This document shows, piece by piece, positions 6,292 to 14,104 of a stretch of 24,028 nt of DNA. The notes under the pieces are model-generated. The model was given only the letters and a program-made list of their open reading frames with translations. It did no database searches and was not told the origin of the DNA. The stretch comes from an uncultured bacterium (GTDB lineage: Bacteria > Patescibacteriota > Minisyncoccia > Phycocordibacterales > CAIZIN01): positions 1 to 24,028 of the forward strand of contig CAIZIN010000007.1 in the NCBI GenBank assembly GCA_903933085.1. The letters are read 5' to 3'. Numbering within the stretch: the first letter of the stretch is position 1; each line of letters starts with the position of its first letter. Made by a program: the position numbers and the translations under genes.

Positions 6292-9228
6292 TTATTTTTT
6301 GGGTGCAGTAGATGGTTTGTCACTTTTTGGTTTTTCTTCTTTTTCTCCTTCTTCTCCTTTTGCCATTTTTCTAATAGTTTTAAGTAACTTTTCTTCAGCT
6401 AGCTTATCAGATCCCTTATTCAACTCCTTTCTTATGTTTGCAGAAGCTTCTCTGGAGGCCCTAGAGGGCATACCTAGGTTTCCAAAAGAACTTGACGATA
6501 GACTTTGCGAATAACGCTCTTGGCGAATTCTACCTGGGTCTGGTTGAGATTTAATTGCCGCAAGAATTCTTTTGAGTTCTGCTTCTTCTGTTTTTGTTTG
6601 TGTCTGTAACTTTTCAGCTACTTCTGTCAATTCAGCTAGTGATTTAGTTTGGTATTCACCTTCTGTATCTTTTGCTTTTATTCGCGATTTTTCTGTAGCT
6701 AAACGTGCAAGTGCCAAATCATGCGTTGATTTATTTTTTGGATCAATATGGATGTTTGCTTGATTGAATGTGTCTGTCAGTGTTTTTTCTAAACCATCAA
6801 CAGTTTCCTTCTTAACTCTTTCTTCAATTTTCTTTATCTTCGCTTCCGCTTCGGCAACTCCTTTTTCAGTCACAGCATCAAATACTTCCTGTTTGGCTTT
6901 CTTATAATCTTCATCTTTGTCTAACTTGTCTGCAATTTCTTTTCTGGATTCTGCTGTATCGTTTCTGAAGTTTTCAAGTCTTTGATAGGAGTCTTCAGCT
7001 TTTGCTATATTTTGGAATTTTACAGCTAAATCTTGTTTTTCTTTGGCAGCGGTTACTTTTTTAAGCTGTGCCTCTTCTTCAATCATCTCCCGCTGTCGTA
7101 TGGCAAAAGATTTTTTGCCAAGCTCTTCACGGAACTTTTCTTTTTGTTTTATGGCGTCTGCTTCATTTTTCATAAAACCACCTTTACCTCCAAACCCTGC
7201 ATTGGCTGTATTTTGTGCTCCTTTATATAAACTTCTCGCGAAAGCATTGTTTGAAGCAAAATTTTTAAATGTTTCATTATCGAGCGCTCTAGTGGCAAAA
7301 CGACCCATTGTATTTCTTGCTGTGGCACCAGCAATACCCTTTGGAGAATTGTTCATCTTATTTTGTAGCCAATCAGCACCACTGTATTTAAGGAATCCAG
7401 ACTGCACACCACTTGCACCTTTTGCCGACAATGATTTTGCAACACTCATTCCTTTAATAAGCATAAAAATAGTAACAGTAAAACCAAGTAGATAGGCGCC
7501 AATTTGTTTTGCTGCTGTAGCTCCATCTGTAAGTGCGGTTCCTAGCGTTATGGAGGTTGACTCTCCTAGTTTCATGCCTGGGTTAGCCATAGCAACTACT
7601 CCCTCTAACATTTGAATTGAAATCCAAAGAAAGAAAAGCATAATAGGGGCGAAGAAACATTGACTAAGTAGATTGTTCCAAAAACTTCCATCAAATGCAT
7701 CTCCAAGTTTTGGTAGAACCCTACTTCCAAATCCAATAGGTGACATCATCATTAGTATTATAAATTCAACAAACCTTACCACCAATAGTATCGCCATAAC
7801 AAAAAATATTACAGCTAGTATAAGTATAAAAATTGAACCGAAAATACACATACTAATAATCGCTGTATAGTTTGTGTTATTTGCTGTCGGTCGAGCTGTT
7901 TCTAGAAGGGTCTGTAAGCTAAGTCGACTCATAAAAGCAGCTGCTATATTATTTTGTACCGCCTGCCCAAAAACTCCTGTATTTGGTTTGTTACCGGCTG
8001 TTTGATTTATTGTGTTATATATAGTGACAGCAAAATTATTTGATACATCAATAATTATTTGAGTAAAAAATAAACTAAAGTTTATAAGCAGGGCTACGAT
8101 TATTATATTGGAAATAGTCTTCTTTAGGTTTGCAGTGTCTGCTCGAAGAATAGTCATTACGGATGCATACAAGAGAATAAAAATAAAAGACATGTTTATC
8201 AAATCTCTAAAAATTCCCCAAACCATCTTGATTACATAAAAGAAACTTGCTGTCGAAGTTGGATTTTCTACACCAAGAGTAACTCCTAGTTTTAAGATCG
8301 TCTCAACAAAAACAACATCCAAAAACCACCCAGACATTGCTAGAAATAAAGAAGCTGGTTTAATTGTGATGTAATAAATAACCTTGGTAAAAGCACACAT
8401 TATGTCTGCGTTGCCCATAAAACCACAACTTATATCGGGTATTTTTTTTGGATCTGTTTGATTAGCTCCTTTTGAAACACTCTCCGCTACTTTTGCATTT
8501 AAATTATCAGCCTTAACCTTGGAAGCCGTTACGGCCTCAGTAGCTTTTTTATCACCCTTCATTATTTCCTCAAGCCTTTTTGTTCCTTCTGGACTAATTC
8601 CGATCTTTTCTGGTTGACCTGTAGTGGGGTTGTTGTAAACATACATACCATCCTCAAAATCATATCTTAAAGGGCTGTCTGTTAAGCTGTTCAGCTGTGT
8701 TGGGTCGATTGGTAGAGGTGTCATCTGATCGATTGACCACAATAGATCTTTTCCTCCATTTGGGACCAAGGTAGTCGATCCATCTGGGTGTATTTCGTAA
8801 ACAGCTGCCTGATCACCCTTAACTGCTTCTATTACATTTTTTGCCAATAGTAAAAGTTGAGCCATTGGCATAATGCCAGTAACCCCATCAAGTACACTAT
8901 TTGTTGCTACGTTGGTTGTTATTACTCCATAAACCTTATTTTTATCATGGTAGTTTTTGAATACTTGAGTTTGAGAGCTTGAGTTAGTTCTCAGTAAACC
9001 ACCCCATGATGTATTTGAAGCAGTAGCTGATGTGGTTTTTGTTGTGTTTACTGACCCTCCATTATTTGTTGGTTGAGTTGTTTGAGGATTGGTAAAACCC
9101 ACAGGATATCCTTGAGCAAAAGTTTTATCTGCCCACCCTCCCACAAAAAAACATACCAATAAAATAGCAAATATTTTTGCTGTTTTTGATTTAAAGGGGT
9201 TTGTTTTTTGTGCCAAAAAAAGATTCAT
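6292..9228 (-). CDS. Giant VirB6/TrbL-like channel protein with cytoplasmic coiled-coil tail
   Basis: 978 residues. A signal or first membrane segment lies at 16-39 (AKIFAILLVCFFVGGWADKTFAQ). An extracellular-type polar region of about 240 residues follows. Six or so hydrophobic helices then lie at roughly 285-310, 328-360, 370-400, 453-500, 515-545 and 575-595. The segment VVRFVEFIILMMMSPIGFGSRVLP is typical of VirB6/TrbL-like proteins. The last 370 residues are highly charged and helical (E/K/Q-rich, predicted coiled coil, ending KPKSDKPSTAPKK), which is far longer than in classic VirB6 proteins of about 300 residues. VirB6-type proteins form the inner-membrane channel. The gene heads an operon with the 203-residue protein. 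Confidence 0.83.
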   Translation of the reverse strand: MNLFLAQKTNPFKSKTAKIFAILLVCFFVGGWADKTFAQGYPVGFTNPQTTQPTNNGGSVNTTKTTSATASNTSWGGLLRTNSSSQTQVFKNYHDKNKVYGVITTNVATNSVLDGVTGIMPMAQLLLLAKNVIEAVKGDQAAVYEIHPDGSTTLVPNGGKDLLWSIDQMTPLPIDPTQLNSLTDSPLRYDFEDGMYVYNNPTTGQPEKIGISPEGTKRLEEIMKGDKKATEAVTASKVKADNLNAKVAESVSKGANQTDPKKIPDISCGFMGNADIMCAFTKVIYYITIKPASLFLAMSGWFLDVVFVETILKLGVTLGVENPTSTASFFYVIKMVWGIFRDLINMSFIFILLYASVMTILRADTANLKKTISNIIIVALLINFSLFFTQIIIDVSNNFAVTIYNTINQTAGNKPNTGVFGQAVQNNIAAAFMSRLSLQTLLETARPTANNTNYTAIISMCIFGSIFILILAVIFFVMAILLVVRFVEFIILMMMSPIGFGSRVLPKLGDAFDGSFWNNLLSQCFFAPIMLFFLWISIQMLEGVVAMANPGMKLGESTSITLGTALTDGATAAKQIGAYLLGFTVTIFMLIKGMSVAKSLSAKGASGVQSGFLKYSGADWLQNKMNNSPKGIAGATARNTMGRFATRALDNETFKNFASNNAFARSLYKGAQNTANAGFGGKGGFMKNEADAIKQKEKFREELGKKSFAIRQREMIEEEAQLKKVTAAKEKQDLAVKFQNIAKAEDSYQRLENFRNDTAESRKEIADKLDKDEDYKKAKQEVFDAVTEKGVAEAEAKIKKIEERVKKETVDGLEKTLTDTFNQANIHIDPKNKSTHDLALARLATEKSRIKAKDTEGEYQTKSLAELTEVAEKLQTQTKTEEAELKRILAAIKSQPDPGRIRQERYSQSLSSSSFGNLGMPSRASREASANIRKELNKGSDKLAEEKLLKTIRKMAKGEEGEKEEKPKSDKPSTAPKK

Positions 9229-9233
9229 TGAAA

Positions 9234-9239
9234 AATATA
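9234..9239 (-). promoter_or_regulatory. Leaderless-type promoter of the VirB6-like gene
   Basis: A TATATT box on the minus strand ends 5 nt before the ATG at 9228. No Shine-Dalgarno is visible. Confidence 0.42.
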
Positions 9240-9363
9240 CTTGCTCACATTTAGCTACAACTATTTTATCAGAAAAAATACTTTGTTCCTAATCTAATAA
9301 GACAATAATCAAAAGAAAAATATTTTTGTCGCCTTTCAATACTCCAAAGTTTAATTTACCCCC

Positions 9364-10827
9364 CTATGGTGTAGGTGTTGGAGAATCGAAATTTGCTACT
9401 ACTGTCTTATTTGAATCCATAAACACATTACATACATTTCCTGAAATGGTTGTACATCCAGAGGTCCATCCGATAAATGTTGATGTGGAGTTTAGTGGTA
9501 CGGCGGTAAGGGTGGCTACTTTTCCATATTTGTATGGGTTATCTAATCCTGTAATAGAGCCAATCTCTGTGCCTATTATTGAGGCTGTAAGTGTGTAGTA
9601 GTTGTCTGCTGAAACAGTTTCATCACTACCTGTTCCGTTTAATTGATCTATTATCTCCGATAGGCTAGCTCCACCGTTTGTGTTTCCTCTATTGTTACTG
9701 CTACTATTTCTCAAACCGTTCATTGCAGACATAACCACTTGACTTACTAGGGCTGATACGATTTGGTTGAAGTTTGTTGCGATTTCTATTCTTGTGTTTT
9801 TTGAACCCATTGCCCTGTTCAAACTTTCTTGAACCTCAGATCCTGGGGTGATAGTTTCCCATTCTACACACGGTGGTTTGCCTGTATTGAGGTCTTTTTT
9901 TGTATTATCATAGGTTTTACATCTTTTAAAACTAAGAAAGCCTTTACCTAAATTAATTTCAAGTTTATTTTGTTCGACTGAGTATACGATACCTTCTGAA
10001 AGTTTTTGACGAGCTATAAAATATGAGCCTATAGCATTATTATTGTCTTCTTGAGTAAGATGAAACCAATCTTGCATATAGTCACCCCCATTTCCAAAGT
10101 TTGAAAAGTTTTGTTTGATGCTTGTTAGGGTACACTGCTGGTATTGATTATTTCTATTATAATCATTCATCAAAGCAAGTCTTATTTGTAGGTCAAACGG
10201 CTTACATACTATATTTCCTATAGGACCTAATGATTGAAAAAAGTTACCAACTTCCCTATCTGCCATTTGTGAGAAGAATCTGCCTGGATTTGAAAGAAAA
10301 GCTGGACCACTTGTGCCGTCTGGATTTTTAAAACCTGTATTTATCCATTGAACTATACTATTACTCATTGTATCGATAAGTCCGTTGCCAATACAAAAAG
10401 CTAATCCGTTTAATGTTTCATCTCTATAATTTGCACTTTGTAGTTCAGCTGTTGTGCTTTTTTGCTCAGCTAGCTCAAGTGCTGAGAGAGTAGGGACTGG
10501 TCTTACTGTTGATGACACAGCCTCTGTTGCTAATGCGGTGGCTTTGCTGGCGAACATTGATTTAAGTGTCCCTGCTGTTTTTCCTGCTACCCAATTTCCA
10601 ACAAAAGACCCAATACATCCTCCTACTGTAGTTGATAAACCACTCTGATTTCCTGCTCCTGCGGTGTTGTACCCAGAATACATATTTCTTAGTTGTTGTG
10701 CGTAATTTGCTTGATCAGCTGTTGCTGTTGGATTTATTGTGGCTCCGTATAAAATGGAGGTCGGTATTAAGGCGAGGAAGAATACAGGTATACATATTGA
10801 AGCAAGGAGTATTTTTGATTTATTCAT
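9364..10827 (-). CDS. Secreted T4SS-cluster protein with C-terminal InlB-type repeat
   Basis: 487 residues. Signal peptide 1-29 (KILLASICIPVFFLALIPTSILYGA). The core (about 130-300) includes NGLAFCIGNGLIDTMSNSIVQWINTGF, then PAFLSNPGRFFSQMADREVGNFF and CKPFDLQIRLALM. To my knowledge this is a recurring pattern in Parcubacteria secretion clusters, with no assigned function. Several cysteines (141, 208, 232, 303, 320) suggest disulfides. Residues 410-482 form one InlB/'bacterial repeat' module (YYTLTASIIGTEIG..., FIGWTSGCTTISGNVC, NKTVVANF), a fold found in surface adhesins. The protein ends in a short Pro/Thr tail. It probably sits on the outside of the apparatus. It lies 16 nt after the upstream gene but also has its own -10 box. 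Confidence 0.75.
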   Translation of the reverse strand: MNKSKILLASICIPVFFLALIPTSILYGATINPTATADQANYAQQLRNMYSGYNTAGAGNQSGLSTTVGGCIGSFVGNWVAGKTAGTLKSMFASKATALATEAVSSTVRPVPTLSALELAEQKSTTAELQSANYRDETLNGLAFCIGNGLIDTMSNSIVQWINTGFKNPDGTSGPAFLSNPGRFFSQMADREVGNFFQSLGPIGNIVCKPFDLQIRLALMNDYNRNNQYQQCTLTSIKQNFSNFGNGGDYMQDWFHLTQEDNNNAIGSYFIARQKLSEGIVYSVEQNKLEINLGKGFLSFKRCKTYDNTKKDLNTGKPPCVEWETITPGSEVQESLNRAMGSKNTRIEIATNFNQIVSALVSQVVMSAMNGLRNSSSNNRGNTNGGASLSEIIDQLNGTGSDETVSADNYYTLTASIIGTEIGSITGLDNPYKYGKVATLTAVPLNSTSTFIGWTSGCTTISGNVCNVFMDSNKTVVANFDSPTPTP

Positions 10828-10832
10828 AACTA

Positions 10833-10838
10833 TTTATA
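10833..10838 (-). promoter_or_regulatory. Leaderless-type promoter of the InlB-repeat protein gene
   Basis: A TATAAA box on the minus strand ends 5 nt before the ATG at 10827. Confidence 0.4.
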
Positions 10839-10843
10839 TTAAA

Positions 10844-11650
10844 TTATTGAGCATCACCAACCCAAGCGCTACCCGGCTCGTTGTTGTTAAATATTATACC
10901 ACTTTTTTTTATTAAATCAGAAATATTTTTATATGCATCCACTCTTTCATTATCTATTGTGCTAAAGTCTTTAATTAAAACGAGAGCTTTTAGTGGATCA
11001 GCTTTAGATGAATCAAGAGAAATCAGTTTTTCTCCCATCTTATAATACGAATTCAAGATAGTTAGATATGCCTCATTCATCTCTTGAGTGATTGGTATTT
11101 GTGAAAGTTCCACAGCACATTTTTTATAGAGAGTACCTGTTTTTAATGGGTCTTCTGTTGTTTTTGCAACTTTTTGTAACTCACCTATGCAAGTTTCTTC
11201 TTTTGTGGCGAAAACATTTGAAAAATCTCTAAGATTTTGATCACTACTTTTTACTATTTTAAGATCTTGTAGGGCAAAAAAACTTGTATTTCCTAGGTTT
11301 ATTGACCTGTAGGATTCTAATGCCTGATCGACAAGAGCTTGGCTATCTTCTGATGATAACTCGGATCCATTATTGGCTGTGTAATATTTTGCAAAAAGAC
11401 CTTTTGAAAAATCCTCAGTAAGATTCGCTCCACCATCGGTTACATAGTCTGTCGACACCTCTTGGGTTTTAGCTGTTTCATCTAATTGAGAATTTGAATC
11501 ATCTGTAATGTTTATGGATTCATTTGTGCTGGTATCAAGAGCAATAAGTTTCGAAATACTTGCTGTTTGACCCTTTGCAATAATTATTGCTGTGAGAGAA
11601 AGAACACAGGCAATTAAAATATACAAAGTTTTCTTTGTGGGCTTGTACAT
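10844..11650 (-). CDS. Membrane-anchored extracytoplasmic protein, first gene of the T4SS cluster
   Basis: 268 residues. One N-terminal hydrophobic helix lies at about 8-26 (TLYILIACVLSLTAIIIA) with positive charges before it (YKPTKK), so it is an uncleaved anchor or a signal peptide. A Ser/Thr/Asp-rich linker (about 35-75) follows, then a helical domain with two cysteines (154 and 178, CIGELQKV...LYKKCAVEL). Residues 95-268 are mostly amphipathic helices with TPR-like spacing but no clear repeat. It probably faces the outside, next to the InlB-repeat protein whose gene follows 16 nt downstream. No named family is recognised. Confidence 0.7.
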   Translation of the reverse strand: MYKPTKKTLYILIACVLSLTAIIIAKGQTASISKLIALDTSTNESINITDDSNSQLDETAKTQEVSTDYVTDGGANLTEDFSKGLFAKYYTANNGSELSSEDSQALVDQALESYRSINLGNTSFFALQDLKIVKSSDQNLRDFSNVFATKEETCIGELQKVAKTTEDPLKTGTLYKKCAVELSQIPITQEMNEAYLTILNSYYKMGEKLISLDSSKADPLKALVLIKDFSTIDNERVDAYKNISDLIKKSGIIFNNNEPGSAWVGDAQ

Positions 11651-11656
11651 AGAGAT

Positions 11657-11681
11657 AGTATATCAAAAGTCGTGATATAAT
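11657..11681. promoter_or_regulatory. Compact divergent promoter pair
   Basis: The minus-strand -10 box TATACT (11657-11662) ends 6 nt before the ATG at 11650. The plus-strand extended -10 box TGA-TATAAT (11673-11681) ends 9 nt before the ATG at 11691. The two -10 boxes are only 13 nt apart, so two polymerases would exclude each other. Confidence 0.55.
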
Positions 11682-11690
11682 AAAATGCAA

Positions 11691-13118
11691 ATGAAGAATT
11701 CTTATGTAAAACTTTTCTATTTATCGTTTTTGTGTTTACTTGTACCGTCTTTTGTTGATGCATATCAATTTACAAAAGATATAAAACTAGGAGATGTAAG
11801 CTCTGATGTTTTCGAGCTACAAAAAATTTTAAATTCTGATGTTGTGACAAATGTTGTTTCATTAGGTTTTGGCTCAAAAGGTCAAGAAACAAATTATTTT
11901 GGTAATCTCACAAAATCGGCGGTAATACGTTTTCAAGAAAAATATAAAAATGAAATACTTTTTCCAAGTGGACTAAGTTTTGGTACTGGTTATGTAGGTA
12001 CGGCAACAAGAAAGAAACTTAATACCATTACGAATTCTAACGGTTCCGTAGGTGTTAATGTGAATCCTTTGCTAAGTATGAGTACAACTTCGATAAAGGA
12101 TAATCAGGTTGTTGTCACTAAAAATAATCCTTCAAATCTTGCTTCTGGAACTGTTTCCCCAGAATCTGTATTTGGGCCATTTGCCGAAAAAGATGTTTTT
12201 ATAACTAGCATTTCAGCTTTTGAGGTTAAATCTGGGGAAATAATAAGTATTTCTGCTGGGGGGCTACTTAAGGATAATATTGTACATATTGGCGACTCAT
12301 ACACTATTAATGCGAACTCTTTGAATGGAGTTATTAAGATTTCCGTTCCTAATATAGCAAAAGGTGTGTATTTGGTGTGGGTAGAGAATAAAAATGGCAG
12401 AAGTAAGGAAGTTTCTTCACAATATATAAAGATTTCTGATCAGACCAAAGTTTTACCTATAATATCAAGATCATATCCACAAAATACATCCTCAAAAGGT
12501 TATATAACTGTTGAGGGTCAGGGATTTGATACTGAAAATAATACAATATATTCAACTTTAGGGGTTTTGAATGGCGTTTCGTCAAAGGATGGAAAAATTA
12601 AGTTTTTCGTTGGGGATTTTTCTGAAATTAAGAAAAATTCAGGGAATAATTTGAGTGACGGAGGTCAAGTTACATATAGCGTAAAGAGTTCAAATGGAAA
12701 AACTTCAAACTTTGGTGTATTTACCCTTTCTCCATCGCTTACAAAGAATAATCAAAATATTTTTAGCTCATTTACATCTTTTGTTGGTAAAACTATAGAT
12801 TCATTATATGGAACAAAAAAAGCTTTAGCTTTTGTGTCTAGGATGCATGATGGTGGAACAATCGGAGGTGTTGATAGAGAATGTACTTGTAGTGGCTCTA
12901 CGCTAATTAAATTTTCAAGTTATATAGATAATATGGATTATAAGTATATATATCAATTTGGAGTTACAGATACTTATTCAAATTTCAATCAGACCAAGCA
13001 AGGAGAGTATTTTTTAGCAACGACTTTCCCGTATGGTTTATGTATGGTTGTTAAGGGGGAATATTGTGAAAATGAAGGAGCACCTGATGGGACACTTAAC
13101 ACAATAGGAACATCCTAG
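11691..13118 (+). CDS. Secreted peptidoglycan-binding protein with TIG-like domains
   Basis: 475 residues from the ATG at 11691. An in-frame ATG at 11685 lies only 3 nt after the -10 box and is probably not transcribed. A signal peptide ends PSFVDA-Y (about residue 24). A PG_binding_1-type domain follows at about 28-113 (LGDVSSDVFELQKILN ... YFGNLTKSAVIRFQEKY ... GYVGTATRKKLN). Two beta-rich modules like IPT/TIG domains lie at about 165-250 and 255-345. The C-terminal domain contains GGTIGGVDRECTCSG and later cysteines (GLCMVVKGEYC), a pattern seen in surface proteins of Patescibacteria. It probably anchors to the cell wall. It is divergent from the T4SS cluster and ends at a palindromic terminator. 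Confidence 0.82.
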   Translation: MKNSYVKLFYLSFLCLLVPSFVDAYQFTKDIKLGDVSSDVFELQKILNSDVVTNVVSLGFGSKGQETNYFGNLTKSAVIRFQEKYKNEILFPSGLSFGTGYVGTATRKKLNTITNSNGSVGVNVNPLLSMSTTSIKDNQVVVTKNNPSNLASGTVSPESVFGPFAEKDVFITSISAFEVKSGEIISISAGGLLKDNIVHIGDSYTINANSLNGVIKISVPNIAKGVYLVWVENKNGRSKEVSSQYIKISDQTKVLPIISRSYPQNTSSKGYITVEGQGFDTENNTIYSTLGVLNGVSSKDGKIKFFVGDFSEIKKNSGNNLSDGGQVTYSVKSSNGKTSNFGVFTLSPSLTKNNQNIFSSFTSFVGKTIDSLYGTKKALAFVSRMHDGGTIGGVDRECTCSGSTLIKFSSYIDNMDYKYIYQFGVTDTYSNFNQTKQGEYFLATTFPYGLCMVVKGEYCENEGAPDGTLNTIGTS

Positions 13119-13142
13119 GTGGTAAAAATAGAGTAAATAAAT

Positions 13143-13182
13143 AACACAAATGCACCACGCCTAGGCGTGGTGCATTTGTGTT
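13143..13182. terminator. Perfect 40-bp palindrome, convergent-gene terminator
   Basis: A perfect inverted repeat centred at 13162/13163, with arms reading ACACAAATGCACCACGCC and its complement. It lies between the stop codons of the peptidoglycan-binding gene (+) and ksgA (-). The minus-strand side is followed by TTATTTATTTA; the plus-strand side has little T-tract. Confidence 0.8.
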
Positions 13183-13187
13183 CCATG

Positions 13188-14024
13188 TTATGTGTTACGT
13201 GCTATCTCTAACCACTGTTCCAATGTAATATTTTCAGCTCTTTCTTTTTGATTTATTCCAAATTCAGATAGTTTTTCTTTTGTGGTAAATCGTTTTAAAT
13301 TGCTCGAAAGTGTTTTTCTTTTGTGGGCAAAACCTGTTTTTACCACATCAAAAAATTTTTGTTCTTTAAAAATATTTTCAAAATTCTTTTTCGAAATATT
13401 ATCTATTAGTAATATTGCGGAGTCTACTTTTGGTGGGGGAAAAAACGAACCAGCTTTAACTGTTTGGATGTATTTTGGTTGTCCATATGCTTTTACACTT
13501 ATGGAAAGGATACTTTCTTTCCCCTCTTTTATTTTTACTGAACCCTGAGTTGATGTTGTGATTCTCTCAGCAACTTCTTTTTGAACCAAAACAACAATGA
13601 GGGAAGGTTGAAAATTTCCTGAAAGGAATTTTCTAGTGATTTCACCTGTTATATAGTAAGGAATATTGGCAATTAGTTTGTATTCTTTGGCTTTTAATCC
13701 GTATAGTGAGGGGTCGAATTTCAAAACATCACCATGAATAAGTGTCAGTTTTTTTGTATTTATTTCTTTTGCAAATAAATCTTCGAGAATAGGAATTAGT
13801 CGATCGTCTTTTTCAACAGCTACAACATTTGCACCGGTCTCCAAAAGCCTTTTGGTGAGAGCTCCTTTACCTGGACCAATTTCAAGAACTTTATCCCCTT
13901 TTGTAACTCTCCCTGCTTTTATAATTGCATCAAGGGCCCCGTCCGAGTTTAGAAAGTTCTGACCAAGAGATTTCTTAGCCTTAATACCTTCTTCTTGAGG
14001 TGTTTCTTTTTCTTTCTTTTTCAT
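13188..14024 (-). CDS. ksgA: 16S rRNA dimethyladenosine transferase (RsmA/KsgA)
   Basis: 278 residues, normal length for the family. The enzyme dimethylates two adjacent adenines near the 3' end of 16S rRNA during small-subunit assembly. Visible motifs are KKSLGQNFL at 17-25, the SAM-binding loop EIGPGKG at 48-54, acidic E71 after VVAV (ribose contact), HGDVLKFD at 97-104 and the catalytic NIPYYI at 120-125. The C-terminal small helical domain follows (SFFPPPKVDSAIL, GFAHKRKTLSSNL). The N-terminus has about 15 extra charged residues (KKKEKETPQEEG), but the ATG at 14024 is supported by an extended -10 box 7 nt upstream. It is transcribed away from uvrD's terminator, so the two genes are separate units. 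Confidence 0.96.
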   Translation of the reverse strand: MKKKEKETPQEEGIKAKKSLGQNFLNSDGALDAIIKAGRVTKGDKVLEIGPGKGALTKRLLETGANVVAVEKDDRLIPILEDLFAKEINTKKLTLIHGDVLKFDPSLYGLKAKEYKLIANIPYYITGEITRKFLSGNFQPSLIVVLVQKEVAERITTSTQGSVKIKEGKESILSISVKAYGQPKYIQTVKAGSFFPPPKVDSAILLIDNISKKNFENIFKEQKFFDVVKTGFAHKRKTLSSNLKRFTTKEKLSEFGINQKERAENITLEQWLEIARNT

Positions 14025-14031
14025 TATTCAC

Positions 14032-14040
14032 AGTGTAACA
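14032..14040 (-). promoter_or_regulatory. Leaderless-type promoter of ksgA
   Basis: An extended -10 box, TGT-TACACT, on the minus strand ends 7 nt before the ksgA ATG at 14024. Confidence 0.48.
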
Positions 14041-14053
14041 GATATTTATTATT

Positions 14054-14098
14054 AAAAAAGGAGGCATATTTCTTTGTGATAAATATGCCTCCTTTTTT
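14054..14098 (-). terminator. Strong intrinsic terminator after uvrD/pcrA
   Basis: Perfect 18-bp arms, AAAAAAGGAGGCATATTT (14054-14071) and its complement (14081-14098), with a 9-nt loop. Both ends are A/T tracts, so it can work on either strand. It begins 6 nt after the helicase stop codon. Confidence 0.9.
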
Positions 14099-14104
14099 GT
14101 TTAC

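Noticed and set aside
9328..9352. Possible degraded copy of the palindromic repeat (GTCGCC..TACTCC)
   Set aside because: Similarity is limited to a few bases and the hairpin is lost.
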